From assembly GCA_963810945.1 (NCBI GenBank), contig CAWEPI010000008.1, forward strand, positions 1 through 64,000: a DNA stretch of 64,000 nt, written 5' to 3'. Under the pieces are notes generated by a model that saw nothing but the letters and a program-made list of their open reading frames with translations, was not told where the DNA came from and searched no databases. This document shows positions 54,653 through 63,206 of this stretch, piece after piece. This DNA comes from JAOUEA01 sp963810945. Its GTDB lineage: Bacteria > Actinomycetota > UBA4738 > HRBIN12. How positions within the stretch are numbered: the stretch's first letter is position 1; each line of letters opens with the position of its first letter. A program made the translations under genes and the position numbers.

Positions 54653-56758
54653 TCAGCCGGTCGTGTAGACGATGTGGAGGATCGTGGCGAAGGTGCCGTC
54701 GAAGGCCTCGGCCGTGCGCCTGCCCGTGCCGGTGACGATGACCACCATGGGATTGCCGCTGACCCAGCCGGGTCGCCCGACGATCTCCTGGACGATCGAC
54801 GTGAGGTCTGGCGTCCGCTGGTCGGGGCCGTGCACCTGGATCGTGGGCCACGGCGGCGGCACCCAGGCCACGCTCGCGACCGTCCGGGGGCGCGACGAGA
54901 TGTTGAACGCGGTCGAGGAGAAGGTGGCCGGCTTGTCCGCCGCCTGGCCCTGGACGAGGAGGGAGACGGCTCCCGTGGTGACCTCGTCCGTCTCGAACTG
55001 GACGTAAGCGTTGCTGATCGTGGCTCCCGGCGGGATCGGCACGCTCGCGAACCGCACGCCGACCGTCTGATCGCTCCCATCGTTCACCAGCTCGAGGTCG
55101 GAGCTCGTCTTCGAGACGCTCCCGGTCGCCGACTCCTCGGCGTCGTCGGCGCTCGCGACGACGGGGATGTCGAGCATGACCGTGCCCGCGGCGTACACGG
55201 TCACGCTGACGTCGTCGCTCGCCTGCAGGCTCGAGTCGTCGGCGGTCAGACGCAGCACGTAGTTGCCGGGATCGCTGAAGCTCGCCGTCGACGTGGGGGA
55301 CGTGGGATCGGCGAACGTCGCCGTGCCCGGCCCGCTCACCTGCGACCAGCCGGCCGTCAGGGACCCAGGCGGGTTCGGGAGCCCGTCGTCGGCGACGGAT
55401 CCCTGCAACGTGGCCTCACCCGGCAGCGTCACGGCCTGGTCCGGACCGGCGTTCGCCGTGGGCGGACGGTTCTTCTTCGCGCAGTCCACGGACCCGGAGC
55501 GAAGGTCCGCGCCATTCACATCCTGGAACGACCACCCGAGGGCGTTCGCCGACCCGCCGGCCGCCGCCCCGTTCAAGGTCAGCGCGAGGAGTCCGGCCGT
55601 CTTGCCCTTGGACCATGCGACTCGCTGGCCGCTCGAGTCGCTCACCGCGCCGCTGAGGCTGTGGCCTCCGGACCCCGCGATCAGCTCGACCATGTGCGCA
55701 TCCGCGGTCCCCGCGTTGAAGTTCGCGTCCAGCGGCTTGTACTCCCCCATGGTGTGCACGTGGCCGACGAGGACGAGATCCCCTCCGTTGTTGGCGAGCA
55801 GGCTCCACATCGGCTTCTCCCCGGACTTGACCGAGCCGTCGCTGATCGCCGGGATGTGCCAGTAACTCACGATGCACGCCGGTGCCGCGGGATCCGTGAT
55901 CGCCGCCTGCACGAACTTGTACTGCGCGCTGCTCGCCGACATCGACGCTTCCGAGTTCAGGTCCAGGAACAGGACCCCGCCGAACGTGAACTTGGAGAAC
56001 AGCGGCCGTCCGTGCCAGTAGTCGATGAACGCCGCCTGGTTGGGGCCCTCGTGGTTCCCGACGGTGGGTTGGGTCACGTCGGCGGTCTTGCCCCACAACG
56101 TGCCTCCTCCCGGCACGTCCATCGACGACGCCCCGTAGTGGTTCCGGTTCTCGGTGAAGGTCCCCGTTTCGTAGACGTCTCCGAGGAACAGGAACAGCGG
56201 CGGGTCGGTCGCGGCGAGCCGGGCCGCGACGGCGTTCGAGGTGGCCTCGCCCGAAGGACCGTCCCCCACGGCCATCACGACCGGATCGTTGGGGCCGTTC
56301 CAGGCTCCCGGGAGGTAGTTGGTCCAATCGCTCGGGGAGTGTTGGAAGTCGGTCGTGTTCCCGTTGGCGAGCGTCACCGCTACGTCGACGGGCGTGGCGG
56401 AGGTCGATCCCGCCTGCACCCGAAGGGTTCCTGACCCGTCCAGGTACTTCTGTGTGGGCCAGACGAACGAGTAGTTGTTGGTCGCCGGGTAGGGACCGGT
56501 CGCCTGGATGAGCGTCGTGGCGGCACCGCCCGATGGGATCCAGGTCGAGAACACGGCGCCCGAGTTCTTGACGTTCGTGATCGTGATCGTCGTCTCGCCC
56601 ACGAACGGACCGTCGGGAACCGTCACGCACACCGTGTGACTGCCCGACGAACCACAGCGGCTGACCGCACCCTCGGCCGCGGTCGGGACGAGGATCGACG
56701 CCGCGAGCGGGATCACGAGGAGGCACGAGAGCATGACGATCCGCGCCCTGGAGGCCAT
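54653..56758 (-). CDS. Secreted metallophosphoesterase with PKD-like and C-terminal beta-sandwich domains
   Basis: 701 residues from the ATG at 56758. Signal peptide MASRARIVMLSCLLVIPLAA (cleavage near AEGA). An N-terminal Ig/IPT-like part (TITITNVKNSGAVFSTWIPS) precedes the calcineurin-like phosphoesterase: AVGDGPSG, LFLFLGDVYETGTF, PTVGNHEGPNQAAFIDYW, CIVSYWHIPAIS and LVLVGHVHTMGEYK. A PKD/REJ-like module follows (ANAGPDQAVTLPGEATLQGS), then a C-terminal domain with VRFASVPIPPGATISNAYVQ and SRPRTVASVAWVPPPWP found in other secreted enzymes. Metal-binding residues are visible, so it is probably active; substrate unknown. Gene intact. Confidence 0.9.
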   Translation of the reverse strand: MASRARIVMLSCLLVIPLAASILVPTAAEGAVSRCGSSGSHTVCVTVPDGPFVGETTITITNVKNSGAVFSTWIPSGGAATTLIQATGPYPATNNYSFVWPTQKYLDGSGTLRVQAGSTSATPVDVAVTLANGNTTDFQHSPSDWTNYLPGAWNGPNDPVVMAVGDGPSGEATSNAVAARLAATDPPLFLFLGDVYETGTFTENRNHYGASSMDVPGGGTLWGKTADVTQPTVGNHEGPNQAAFIDYWHGRPLFSKFTFGGVLFLDLNSEASMSASSAQYKFVQAAITDPAAPACIVSYWHIPAISDGSVKSGEKPMWSLLANNGGDLVLVGHVHTMGEYKPLDANFNAGTADAHMVELIAGSGGHSLSGAVSDSSGQRVAWSKGKTAGLLALTLNGAAAGGSANALGWSFQDVNGADLRSGSVDCAKKNRPPTANAGPDQAVTLPGEATLQGSVADDGLPNPPGSLTAGWSQVSGPGTATFADPTSPTSTASFSDPGNYVLRLTADDSSLQASDDVSVTVYAAGTVMLDIPVVASADDAEESATGSVSKTSSDLELVNDGSDQTVGVRFASVPIPPGATISNAYVQFETDEVTTGAVSLLVQGQAADKPATFSSTAFNISSRPRTVASVAWVPPPWPTIQVHGPDQRTPDLTSIVQEIVGRPGWVSGNPMVVIVTGTGRRTAEAFDGTFATILHIVYTTG

Positions 56759-56971
56759 CTAGAGACCTCGCTCCCGGTCTCGTGTTGGCGAGATGTGCAC
56801 AGGCAGTCCGTCCCTCGGTCACGTGGGGAAGAGCGATCGGTCGGATACGTCGGTACGGTGAGCCAACCTAGTCCGTGGCTCTCTCCTGTCATCGACCATC
56901 CGTCGTATGTCCGCTACGACGGCCACCGAGCGGCGTGCGGAGGGATGCCACGGCCGGTCAGGCCGGGATGG

Positions 56972-58282
56972 TCACGATCCCGTGGAGGCCCGGCCCACCG
57001 GGTGATACGAGAACCCCGCCGCCTCCAGCGCGTCGGGGTCCAGCAGGTTGCGACCGTCGACCATCGCCGGCTGCATCATCACCCCTTTGAGCCTGGGGAG
57101 GTCCAGATCGCGGAACTCCGCCCACTCCGTGCACAGCACCACGCAGGCGGCGCCTTCCGCGGCCGCGTACGGGTCGGCTGCCACCGTGAGCCCCTCGAGC
57201 TCGGCCTCAGCCTTGTCGCCGGCCATGGGGTCGTAGACGACGACACGAGCCCCCTCCGCGAGAAGGAGCTCCGCCAGCGCGAGGGCGGGCGCCCCGCGCA
57301 CGTCGTCCGTCTCGGGTTTGAACGCCACCCCGAAGAGCGCCACGGTCTTCCCCTCGATGTTCCAGACCGCCTCCTCGACCTTGCGGGCGACGGCCTTGAG
57401 CGCCTCGTCGTTGACGCGGCCGGCCTCGCGCAGCAGGCCGAAGTCGTACCCGAGGCGGCCGGCGACCCGCTCGAGGGTCACGATGTCCTTCGGCAGGCAG
57501 TACCCGCCGTACCCGATGCCGGCCCTCAGGAAGGCGGGCCCGATCCTCGGATCCGCGCCCATGATCTCGGTGACACCGTCGACGTCGGCGCCGGCGAGCT
57601 CGGACACGCGGGCCATCGCGTTCGCGAACGAGATCTTGGAGGCGAGGAAGGCGTTCGAGGCGAGCTTGGAGAGCTCGGCGGTGCGTGGGTCGGTCCGGAT
57701 CACGCGCACGCCCGCGTCGAGCATGGGCGCGTAGAGCCGCTCGAGCACGTCGAAACCCCGGGGGTCGTCGGAGCCGATCACGAGCCGGTCGGGACGCAGG
57801 GTGTCCTCGATGGCATGCCCCTCCCGCAGGAACTCGGGACTCGAGACGGCAACGAAGTCGAGCTCCGGGCGTTCCATCCGCACGACCTTCTCGATGCGGC
57901 CCGTGGTGCCGGGCGGAACGGTCGACTTCACGACGAGGATCACGCCGTTCCCGGAGGCGCGCGCGATCTCTCGTGCGGAGTCCTCGACGGCCGTGAGGCT
58001 GCGATCGCCGAGCCCCACCGGCGGGCGGCCCACACATACGAAGACCACCTCGGTGCCCTCGAGCGCCTCCGCGATCGTGTCGGCGAAGGCGAGGTGACCG
58101 TCGGCGAGGCCTCCCCGCAGCAGCTCGTCCAGGCCGGGCTCGTAGAAGGGAGCCTCGCCTCGACGCAGCATCGCCACCTTCTCGGCGGACGCATCGGTGC
58201 CGACGACATCGTGGCCCAGCCCGGCGAGGGTCGCGCCGGTGATCAACCCGACGTGGCCCGTTCCGACGATCGCGATCCTCAT
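56972..58282 (-). CDS. UDP-glucose 6-dehydrogenase family
   Basis: 436 residues from the ATG at 58282: MRIAIVGTGHVGLITGATLA (NAD fold), VFVCVGRPP, VKSTVPPGTTGRI, EFLREGHAIEDTLRPDRLVI, KLASNAFLASKISFANAMAR, GIGYGGYCLPKDIVTLERVA with the catalytic cysteine, and ALFGVAFKPETDDVRGAPAL. The EFLREG and NAFLA motifs point to UDP-Glc (rather than UDP-HexNAc) dehydrogenases. It makes UDP-glucuronate for polysaccharide. Its start overlaps the epimerase stop by four bases (ATGA), and the epimerase could convert UDP-glucuronate to UDP-galacturonate or act on another sugar. Confidence 0.93.
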   Translation of the reverse strand: MRIAIVGTGHVGLITGATLAGLGHDVVGTDASAEKVAMLRRGEAPFYEPGLDELLRGGLADGHLAFADTIAEALEGTEVVFVCVGRPPVGLGDRSLTAVEDSAREIARASGNGVILVVKSTVPPGTTGRIEKVVRMERPELDFVAVSSPEFLREGHAIEDTLRPDRLVIGSDDPRGFDVLERLYAPMLDAGVRVIRTDPRTAELSKLASNAFLASKISFANAMARVSELAGADVDGVTEIMGADPRIGPAFLRAGIGYGGYCLPKDIVTLERVAGRLGYDFGLLREAGRVNDEALKAVARKVEEAVWNIEGKTVALFGVAFKPETDDVRGAPALALAELLLAEGARVVVYDPMAGDKAEAELEGLTVAADPYAAAEGAACVVLCTEWAEFRDLDLPRLKGVMMQPAMVDGRNLLDPDALEAAGFSYHPVGRASTGS

Positions 58283-59244
58283 GATGCGCTCCTTCCTGCG
58301 GTCACCGACGAACGGAACCAGTCGACCGTGCGCGCGACCCCTTCCTCGATATCGACCCGCGGCACGTACCCGAGCAGCCGCCCCGCGAGCGAGACGTCGG
58401 CCTGGGTGGTGCGGACATCCCCTTCGCGGATCCCCGTGTGGACGGGGTCCGGCACGACCCCCGTCCGCTCGGCGATCAGCGCGAGCAGACGGTTCACCGA
58501 CGTGGGCTCCCCGCCTCCGCCGATGTTGAAGGCCCGTCCGTGCGCCTCCTCGGCGGCCCGGGCCGATAGGAGGTTCGCCTCGACGACGTCGTCGATGTAG
58601 GTGAAGTCGCGGGACTGCTCGCCGTCTCCGTGCACCTCGGGGGGAGCGCCGGTGAGGCAGGCCACGGTGAAGCGCGGCACGACGGCCGCGTACTCCGACT
58701 CGGGGTCCTGGCCGGGCCCGTACACGTTGAAGTACCGCAGGGCTACGGTCGGCACGCCGTAGCTGAGCCCGATGCCCGCGCAGTACACCTCTACGGCGAC
58801 CTTGCTCGCGGCGTACGGCGACCGCGGAGCGAGCGTCATCGACTCGCGCAGCGGGAACTCGGTCTGGTCGCCGTAGACCGAGCTGCTGCTCGCGGCGACG
58901 ACCGCCGCCCCGGCGTCGCGGGCGGCCAGCAGCACGTTGAGCGTGCCGCGCACGTTCACGTCGGTCGTCATGCCGGGGTGCGCCATCGAGCGGGGCACCG
59001 ACCGCTTCGCGCCCTGATGGTAGATCGCCGAGCATCCGCGGGCGGCGTCGGCGACCGCGGCCTCATCACGCAGGTCGGCCTGGATGAAGTCCACCTCGGG
59101 CGCGTCGCGCAGGTTGTCGAGCGAGCCGTCGGAGAGGTCGTCGAACCCCACGACGTGTGTGCCGTCGGCCACGAGCCGCCGGCAGATGTGGGACCCGATG
59201 AACCCTGCGGCTCCGGTCACGAGCACCCGATCGGTCGATGTCAT
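58279..59244 (-). CDS. NAD-dependent nucleotide-sugar epimerase
   Basis: I choose the ATG at 59244 (MTSTDRVLVTGAAGFIGSHI), directly before the Rossmann fold; the longer frame adds 26 unlikely residues. 321 residues. TGAAGFIGSH, AASSSSVYGDQTEFPL and SPYAASKVAVEVYC (YxxxK) with LRYFNVYGPGQDPESEYAAV are typical of UDP-glucose/UDP-glucuronate 4-epimerases. IGGGGEPTSVNRLLALIAER lies near the C-terminus. Coupled to the UDP-glucose dehydrogenase gene and divergent from the kinase-like genes. Intact. Confidence 0.92.
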   Translation of the reverse strand: MTSTDRVLVTGAAGFIGSHICRRLVADGTHVVGFDDLSDGSLDNLRDAPEVDFIQADLRDEAAVADAARGCSAIYHQGAKRSVPRSMAHPGMTTDVNVRGTLNVLLAARDAGAAVVAASSSSVYGDQTEFPLRESMTLAPRSPYAASKVAVEVYCAGIGLSYGVPTVALRYFNVYGPGQDPESEYAAVVPRFTVACLTGAPPEVHGDGEQSRDFTYIDDVVEANLLSARAAEEAHGRAFNIGGGGEPTSVNRLLALIAERTGVVPDPVHTGIREGDVRTTQADVSLAGRLLGYVPRVDIEEGVARTVDWFRSSVTAGRSAS

Positions 59245-59454
59245 CGACCGGACCCTACCGGTCGCGACGCCGGAGCGGAAGGCCTGCGAGCCACAGAACC
59301 TCGCGTGGACGCGAAGACTCATGCATCCGTCGTAGTCGGCCTACTGCATCGGGCGGCCGCCCGCGCGGGGGCGGTCCGTTAGCGTTGCGTTCCGGCTTCG
59401 CTGGGAGTCCCGGACGGGGCGCGCCCGCGACCTGTCGAGTTGAGGAGGCAGACG

Positions 59455-60999
59455 GTGGGCAGGGGATCGCGAGCTGAGCTCGCCAACGCGGATCACGGCT
59501 CGGCCCCGGTGTCGTCCGTCCCGGAGATGCCCGAGGATCAGCGGCCGCTCGACCTCGTGGTGTCGCTGTGCCTGAAGCTGGAGGCCGCCCACGTCCCCTA
59601 CTGCCACTTCAAGAGCAACGAGGCGTTGGACCGTTCCCTGTCGGGCGAGAACGACCTGGATCTGTTGGTCGGGGCCGAGGGGGCGGAGCGCTTCCTCGAG
59701 GTCCTCGCGGCGCTCGGGTTCAAGGAAGGACGTCCCCCGAGGGTGCGACGGATCCCGGGGGTCGCGCAGTACTACGGTCTCGACGCCGCGACCGGCCGAC
59801 TCGTGCAGGTGCACGCGCATCGACGACTCGTGTTCGGCGACGACACGACGAAGAACTTCGCGCTCGACATCGAGGATGCCTACATCGCCTCCGCGCCGCG
59901 CGGGCCTCTGCTCCGCGTCCCTTCACCCGAGTACGAGTACCTGCTCTTCACGCTGCGGATGGTCGTCAAGCACTGCACCCCCGACGCGATGTTCATGCTC
60001 CAGGGGCGGATGAGCTCGTCGGAGCGGCGCGAGCTGATCTGGCTGACCGACCGCGCGGACCCGGCTCGCGTCCGGGAACTCGTCCGGACGGACCTGCCGT
60101 TCATCGGGCAGGAGCTGTTCGATCGATGTGTGGCCGCCGTGCAGCCGGGGTGCGCCGCGTGGTTCCGCTGGCGCACGGCGGGGCGTCTGCACCGGGCCCT
60201 CGCGGCGCACAGGAGACGGCGGCGGCTCGCGGACGCGTCGTTGCGGGTCCTCCGCAGGGTGACCTGGGTCCTGCGCCGGCTCCTTCGAGGACGGCCCGGG
60301 AAGAGGCTCGCGGGAGGAGGTGCGCTGATCGCGGTGGTCGGCGGCGACGGCGCGGGTAAGTCGACCGCGATCTCGGATCTGTCGGGTTGGCTATCCGGTC
60401 CCTTCGACGTCGAGCGCGTGCACCTGGGCAAGCCGCCACCCGGCCTGCTGACGGTCGTGGTCAAGGGACCGATGTTCGTGCTGCGCAAGCTCGGGATGTT
60501 CCGGAGCACGCTCGTGCCCGTCCAGTCCCTCCGAGAGCAAGGGACGTCGTTCCCCGGATACGGATACATCGTGTGGCACGTCCTCACGGCTCGAGACCGA
60601 TACCGGCTCTACGCCAGAACGCGGCGATCCGTGCTGTCGGGACGGATCGTCCTGTCGGATCGATTCCCTCTGGAGAAGATCCGGACCATGGACGGTGAGA
60701 AGACGACCTGGTTGGCGGAGCGCCACGACCTGGGGTCCGTTGCTCGGTGGCTCGTCTCGTTGGAGCGCCGCTACTACGCGAACTTCATATGGCCCGACCA
60801 ACTGATCGTGCTCAGGGTCGATCCCGCGATCGCGGTCGAGCGCAAGCAGCGCGAGGAGGAAGCCGGATTCGTCAGACCTCGCTCGAGCGAGGTCTGGCAG
60901 GCGGACTGGTCCGACACGCCCGCGGTCGTGGTGGATGCGGGACGACCGCGGGAGGAGGTCCAGGCGACGATGCGGTCGATCGTCTGGTCGCAGCTGTGA
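59455..60999 (+). CDS. Nucleotidyltransferase-like domain fused to thymidylate-kinase-like P-loop domain
   Basis: I choose the GTG at 59455 (VGRGSRAELANADHGSAPVS), 6 bases after GAGGAGG. 514 residues. N-terminal domain: VPYCHFKSNEALDRSLSGEN followed by DLDLLVG, a nucleotidyltransferase-fold signature with an Asp-x-Asp pair; VQVHAHRRLVFGDD and LFTLRMVVKHC lie in the same half. C-terminal domain: LIAVVGGDGAGKSTAISDLS (Walker A), RIVLSDRFPLEKIRTMDGEK (a DR(F/Y) dNMP-kinase-like lid region) and DQLIVLRVDPAIAVERKQRE. Proteins of this layout occur in polysaccharide loci; the activity is not established, possibly a sugar or nucleotide kinase. The stop overlaps the next start. Confidence 0.75.
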   Translation: MGRGSRAELANADHGSAPVSSVPEMPEDQRPLDLVVSLCLKLEAAHVPYCHFKSNEALDRSLSGENDLDLLVGAEGAERFLEVLAALGFKEGRPPRVRRIPGVAQYYGLDAATGRLVQVHAHRRLVFGDDTTKNFALDIEDAYIASAPRGPLLRVPSPEYEYLLFTLRMVVKHCTPDAMFMLQGRMSSSERRELIWLTDRADPARVRELVRTDLPFIGQELFDRCVAAVQPGCAAWFRWRTAGRLHRALAAHRRRRRLADASLRVLRRVTWVLRRLLRGRPGKRLAGGGALIAVVGGDGAGKSTAISDLSGWLSGPFDVERVHLGKPPPGLLTVVVKGPMFVLRKLGMFRSTLVPVQSLREQGTSFPGYGYIVWHVLTARDRYRLYARTRRSVLSGRIVLSDRFPLEKIRTMDGEKTTWLAERHDLGSVARWLVSLERRYYANFIWPDQLIVLRVDPAIAVERKQREEEAGFVRPRSSEVWQADWSDTPAVVVDAGRPREEVQATMRSIVWSQL

Positions 61000-61730
61000 G
61001 CTTGGTCGTCGAGCTCTGCGGGCTCCCGGGGGCAGGCAAGTCATACCTCGCGCGCGAAGTCCTGGCGTCGACCGCCGGGGGGGACATCGACATCCGACTG
61101 CCGACCGAGGCGATCGGTCCCGACGTGCCGGGGGTCCGGAGGATCGGGAAGAAGCTGCGGCTGGTCACTGGAGAGACGCTCCGGCAACCGGTCCTCTCGG
61201 TCAACACGATGCGCCGCATCGTCGGTTCGGGACAGGGTGGGGTGGGCCCGATCTCCTCACGCTGGGTCCAGTGGATGGCCACCCAGCGACTGATGGCCGT
61301 CGCGCGATCGACGCCCGGCGTGCACCTGTTCGACGAGGGCGTGACGCAGGCGCTCTGGTCCTTGGGTCTCCGCGGTGATCCGTCGACGACCCTCGCCGCC
61401 CTGCGTCGGACGGTAGGGCGTTGGGAACACCCGGATCACATCGTCGTCCTCGACCTCCCGATCGAGCTGATCGACCGTCGCCTGAGCGAGCGGGCCTCGC
61501 GTCACAGCCGGCTCCAGGATGTGGCCGACGCCGAGACACGGCGGGCAGAGCTCGCGAAGGGGAAGGAGCTGCTCGAACGGCTCGCCGACTGGTGGGTCGA
61601 GGTGCTGCCGTCGGATGTGTCGGTCGCGTGGATGGGTGAGGACGCCTGCTCGGCGCGGTCGCGTGGGGGCTCGGGGCTGCTCGCCACGATCACGGGTCGG
61701 CCGTATGCCTCCGGCGTCGAGATCGGGTAG
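60996..61730 (+). CDS. P-loop kinase-like protein of polysaccharide locus
   Basis: 244 residues from a GTG at 60996 whose GTGA overlaps the previous stop: VSLVVELCGLPGAGKSYLAR (Walker A GLPGAGKS). GVHLFDEGVTQALWSLGLRG and DHIVVLDLPIELIDRRLSER (LID-like Arg pair) follow. The order resembles adenylate-kinase/AAA_33-type small-molecule kinases. Overlap with the nucleotidyltransferase-kinase gene suggests that the two proteins act together. Substrate unknown; no close named family recognised. Confidence 0.7.
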   Translation: MSLVVELCGLPGAGKSYLAREVLASTAGGDIDIRLPTEAIGPDVPGVRRIGKKLRLVTGETLRQPVLSVNTMRRIVGSGQGGVGPISSRWVQWMATQRLMAVARSTPGVHLFDEGVTQALWSLGLRGDPSTTLAALRRTVGRWEHPDHIVVLDLPIELIDRRLSERASRHSRLQDVADAETRRAELAKGKELLERLADWWVEVLPSDVSVAWMGEDACSARSRGGSGLLATITGRPYASGVEIG

Positions 61731-61757
61731 ATCGCCTGCGCTCGATCTCGCCCACCC

Positions 61758-61830
61758 GACGTAGGCGAGCTACGTCACGGACCGGGTGTCTCCCGCCGGC
61801 CCCCTAGATAGGTTTCCCCGGTGGGGGCCT
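61758..61830 (+). other. Hairpins in the leader of the Wzz gene
   Basis: The 144-base gap before the Wzz gene holds a 7-bp hairpin (GACGTAG, 61758-61764, with CTACGTC, 61770-61776) and a second one (GGCCCCC at about 61798 with GGGGGCC at about 61824). Position after one gene and before the next allows either a terminator or a regulatory leader. No known riboswitch was recognised. Confidence 0.35.
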
Positions 61831-61874
61831 GGTCGGAAGGCATCCGACTCGATCAGAGGGCTGGGGAGTAGGCC

Positions 61875-63195
61875 GTGGATCTCAATGAAGCTGTTCGCCG
61901 TATCTTCCTCGTGCATCGCAAGCTCATCTTCCTGTGCGTGGTCCTCGGCCTGATCGGCGGCCTCGCCGTGACCGCGGTGCGTCCGGCCACGTACACCGCC
62001 GCGGCGCGCTTGACGCTCGGACAGGGCGACGGGGCGTTGCAGGACCCCGTCGCGGTCGCGGACGCGGCCGAAGGCCTCGTGACGAGCAGGGTGATCATCG
62101 AGAACGCCGTCAAGGCCGCCGGTCGTGGTCTCGATCCGGTCGACGTCGCGAACGACGCGATCAAGGTCAAGACCCTCGGAACCTCCGACCTCGTGCAGCT
62201 CGAGGTCACCGACACTCGCCCGGTGGTGGCGTCCGCGCTCGCGAACGCCCTCGGACAGGAACTCGTCAACCGTTGGCCGGACGTCAGCGGCGGACGGACC
62301 TTGGACGCGCTCCAACCCCTCAAGGACGAGATCGATTCGCTCAGCGAACAGAAGACCAAGCTCGACCAGATCGATCGCGCTCCTCGACATCCAGATCGCC
62401 CAAGAGACCCACAGCGTGACCGCAGAGCAGCTCAAGGCGAAGCGTGATGTCCTGTCCTCGAACAGCGATGAGTTGGCGCAGCGGCGATCGCTCCTCGAGT
62501 CGCAACTGAACGCGGTCTACGTGGCCGGCGCGACTCAGCAGGCACCGCAGGTCATCGACCCGGCCGTGCCTCCCATCGTGCCGGATCCGAAGCATCGCGC
62601 GTCGGCCGGAGCCCTCGGCGCGCTCCTCGGGTTGCTCATCGGGATCTGCATCGCGGCGCTCCTGGAGTCGTTCCGACCGACGCTCGCCGACTCCGACGCC
62701 GTCGCCGATGCGCTCGGCGTCCCGATGTTGGGGAAGATGCCGACCGACGCGGATGGGCAGTCCGAGGCGATGCGGAAGTCCGCGCTCAAGGTTCGATTCG
62801 CCGCGACGACGGTCCACGCGAAGACCATCGAACTCGTATCGATCGGCCCGTCGATCGACCTCTCTCCCCTCTCGGACTCGCTCGAGGAGCTCGACGGCGC
62901 CGCGGGTCCGCGTCTGTCCTCTGCCGGCGCTCGGAACGGCCGGATGAGCGTGCACCGGTTCGGGGTCGATCCCGAGCCGCCGACGCGATCCACCGGAACC
63001 GGCGGGAAGACCGACAGCGCGCTCGTCGCCGTCGTGCCCTCGACGATCAAGCGCTCCGATCTCCGCGAGCTCGGCGACCTCCAGGCCCTCACGTCCTGGC
63101 CGCTCGTGGGGGTGGTCACCTATGACCGCTCGAGGTGGATGCAGCGTCGTGCTCGGCCGGCCCCTCAACCGACCCGCGATGAGGGGGCGGCTTGA
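61875..63195 (+). CDS. Wzz-like polysaccharide chain-length protein without kinase domain (one frameshift)
   Basis: A GTG start at 61875 (VDLNEAVRRIFLVHRKLIFL) follows GGGGAG. N-terminal helix (LIFLCVVLGLIGGLAVTAV), a periplasmic Wzz part (PATYTAAARLTLGQGDGALQ, DAIKVKTLGTSDLVQLEVTD), a coiled coil (LDIQIAQETHSVTAEQLKAK, DVLSSNSDELAQRRSLLESQ) reached after an indel near 62375, and a second helix (AGALGALLGLLIGICIAALL). The cytoplasmic tail keeps ADALGVPMLGKMPTDADG but has no Walker A, so the kinase must be separate or absent. About 440 residues. It converges functionally with the Wzy gene directly after it. Confidence 0.82.
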
Positions 63196-63206
63196 CCTCT
63201 CTCAGC

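Noticed and set aside
56759..56971. Possible further copy of the structured element upstream of the metallophosphoesterase
   Set aside because: Searched by eye for the CATGCGAACGG, CATCCTTCCGG and GTCGGGCAGG blocks; none is present.
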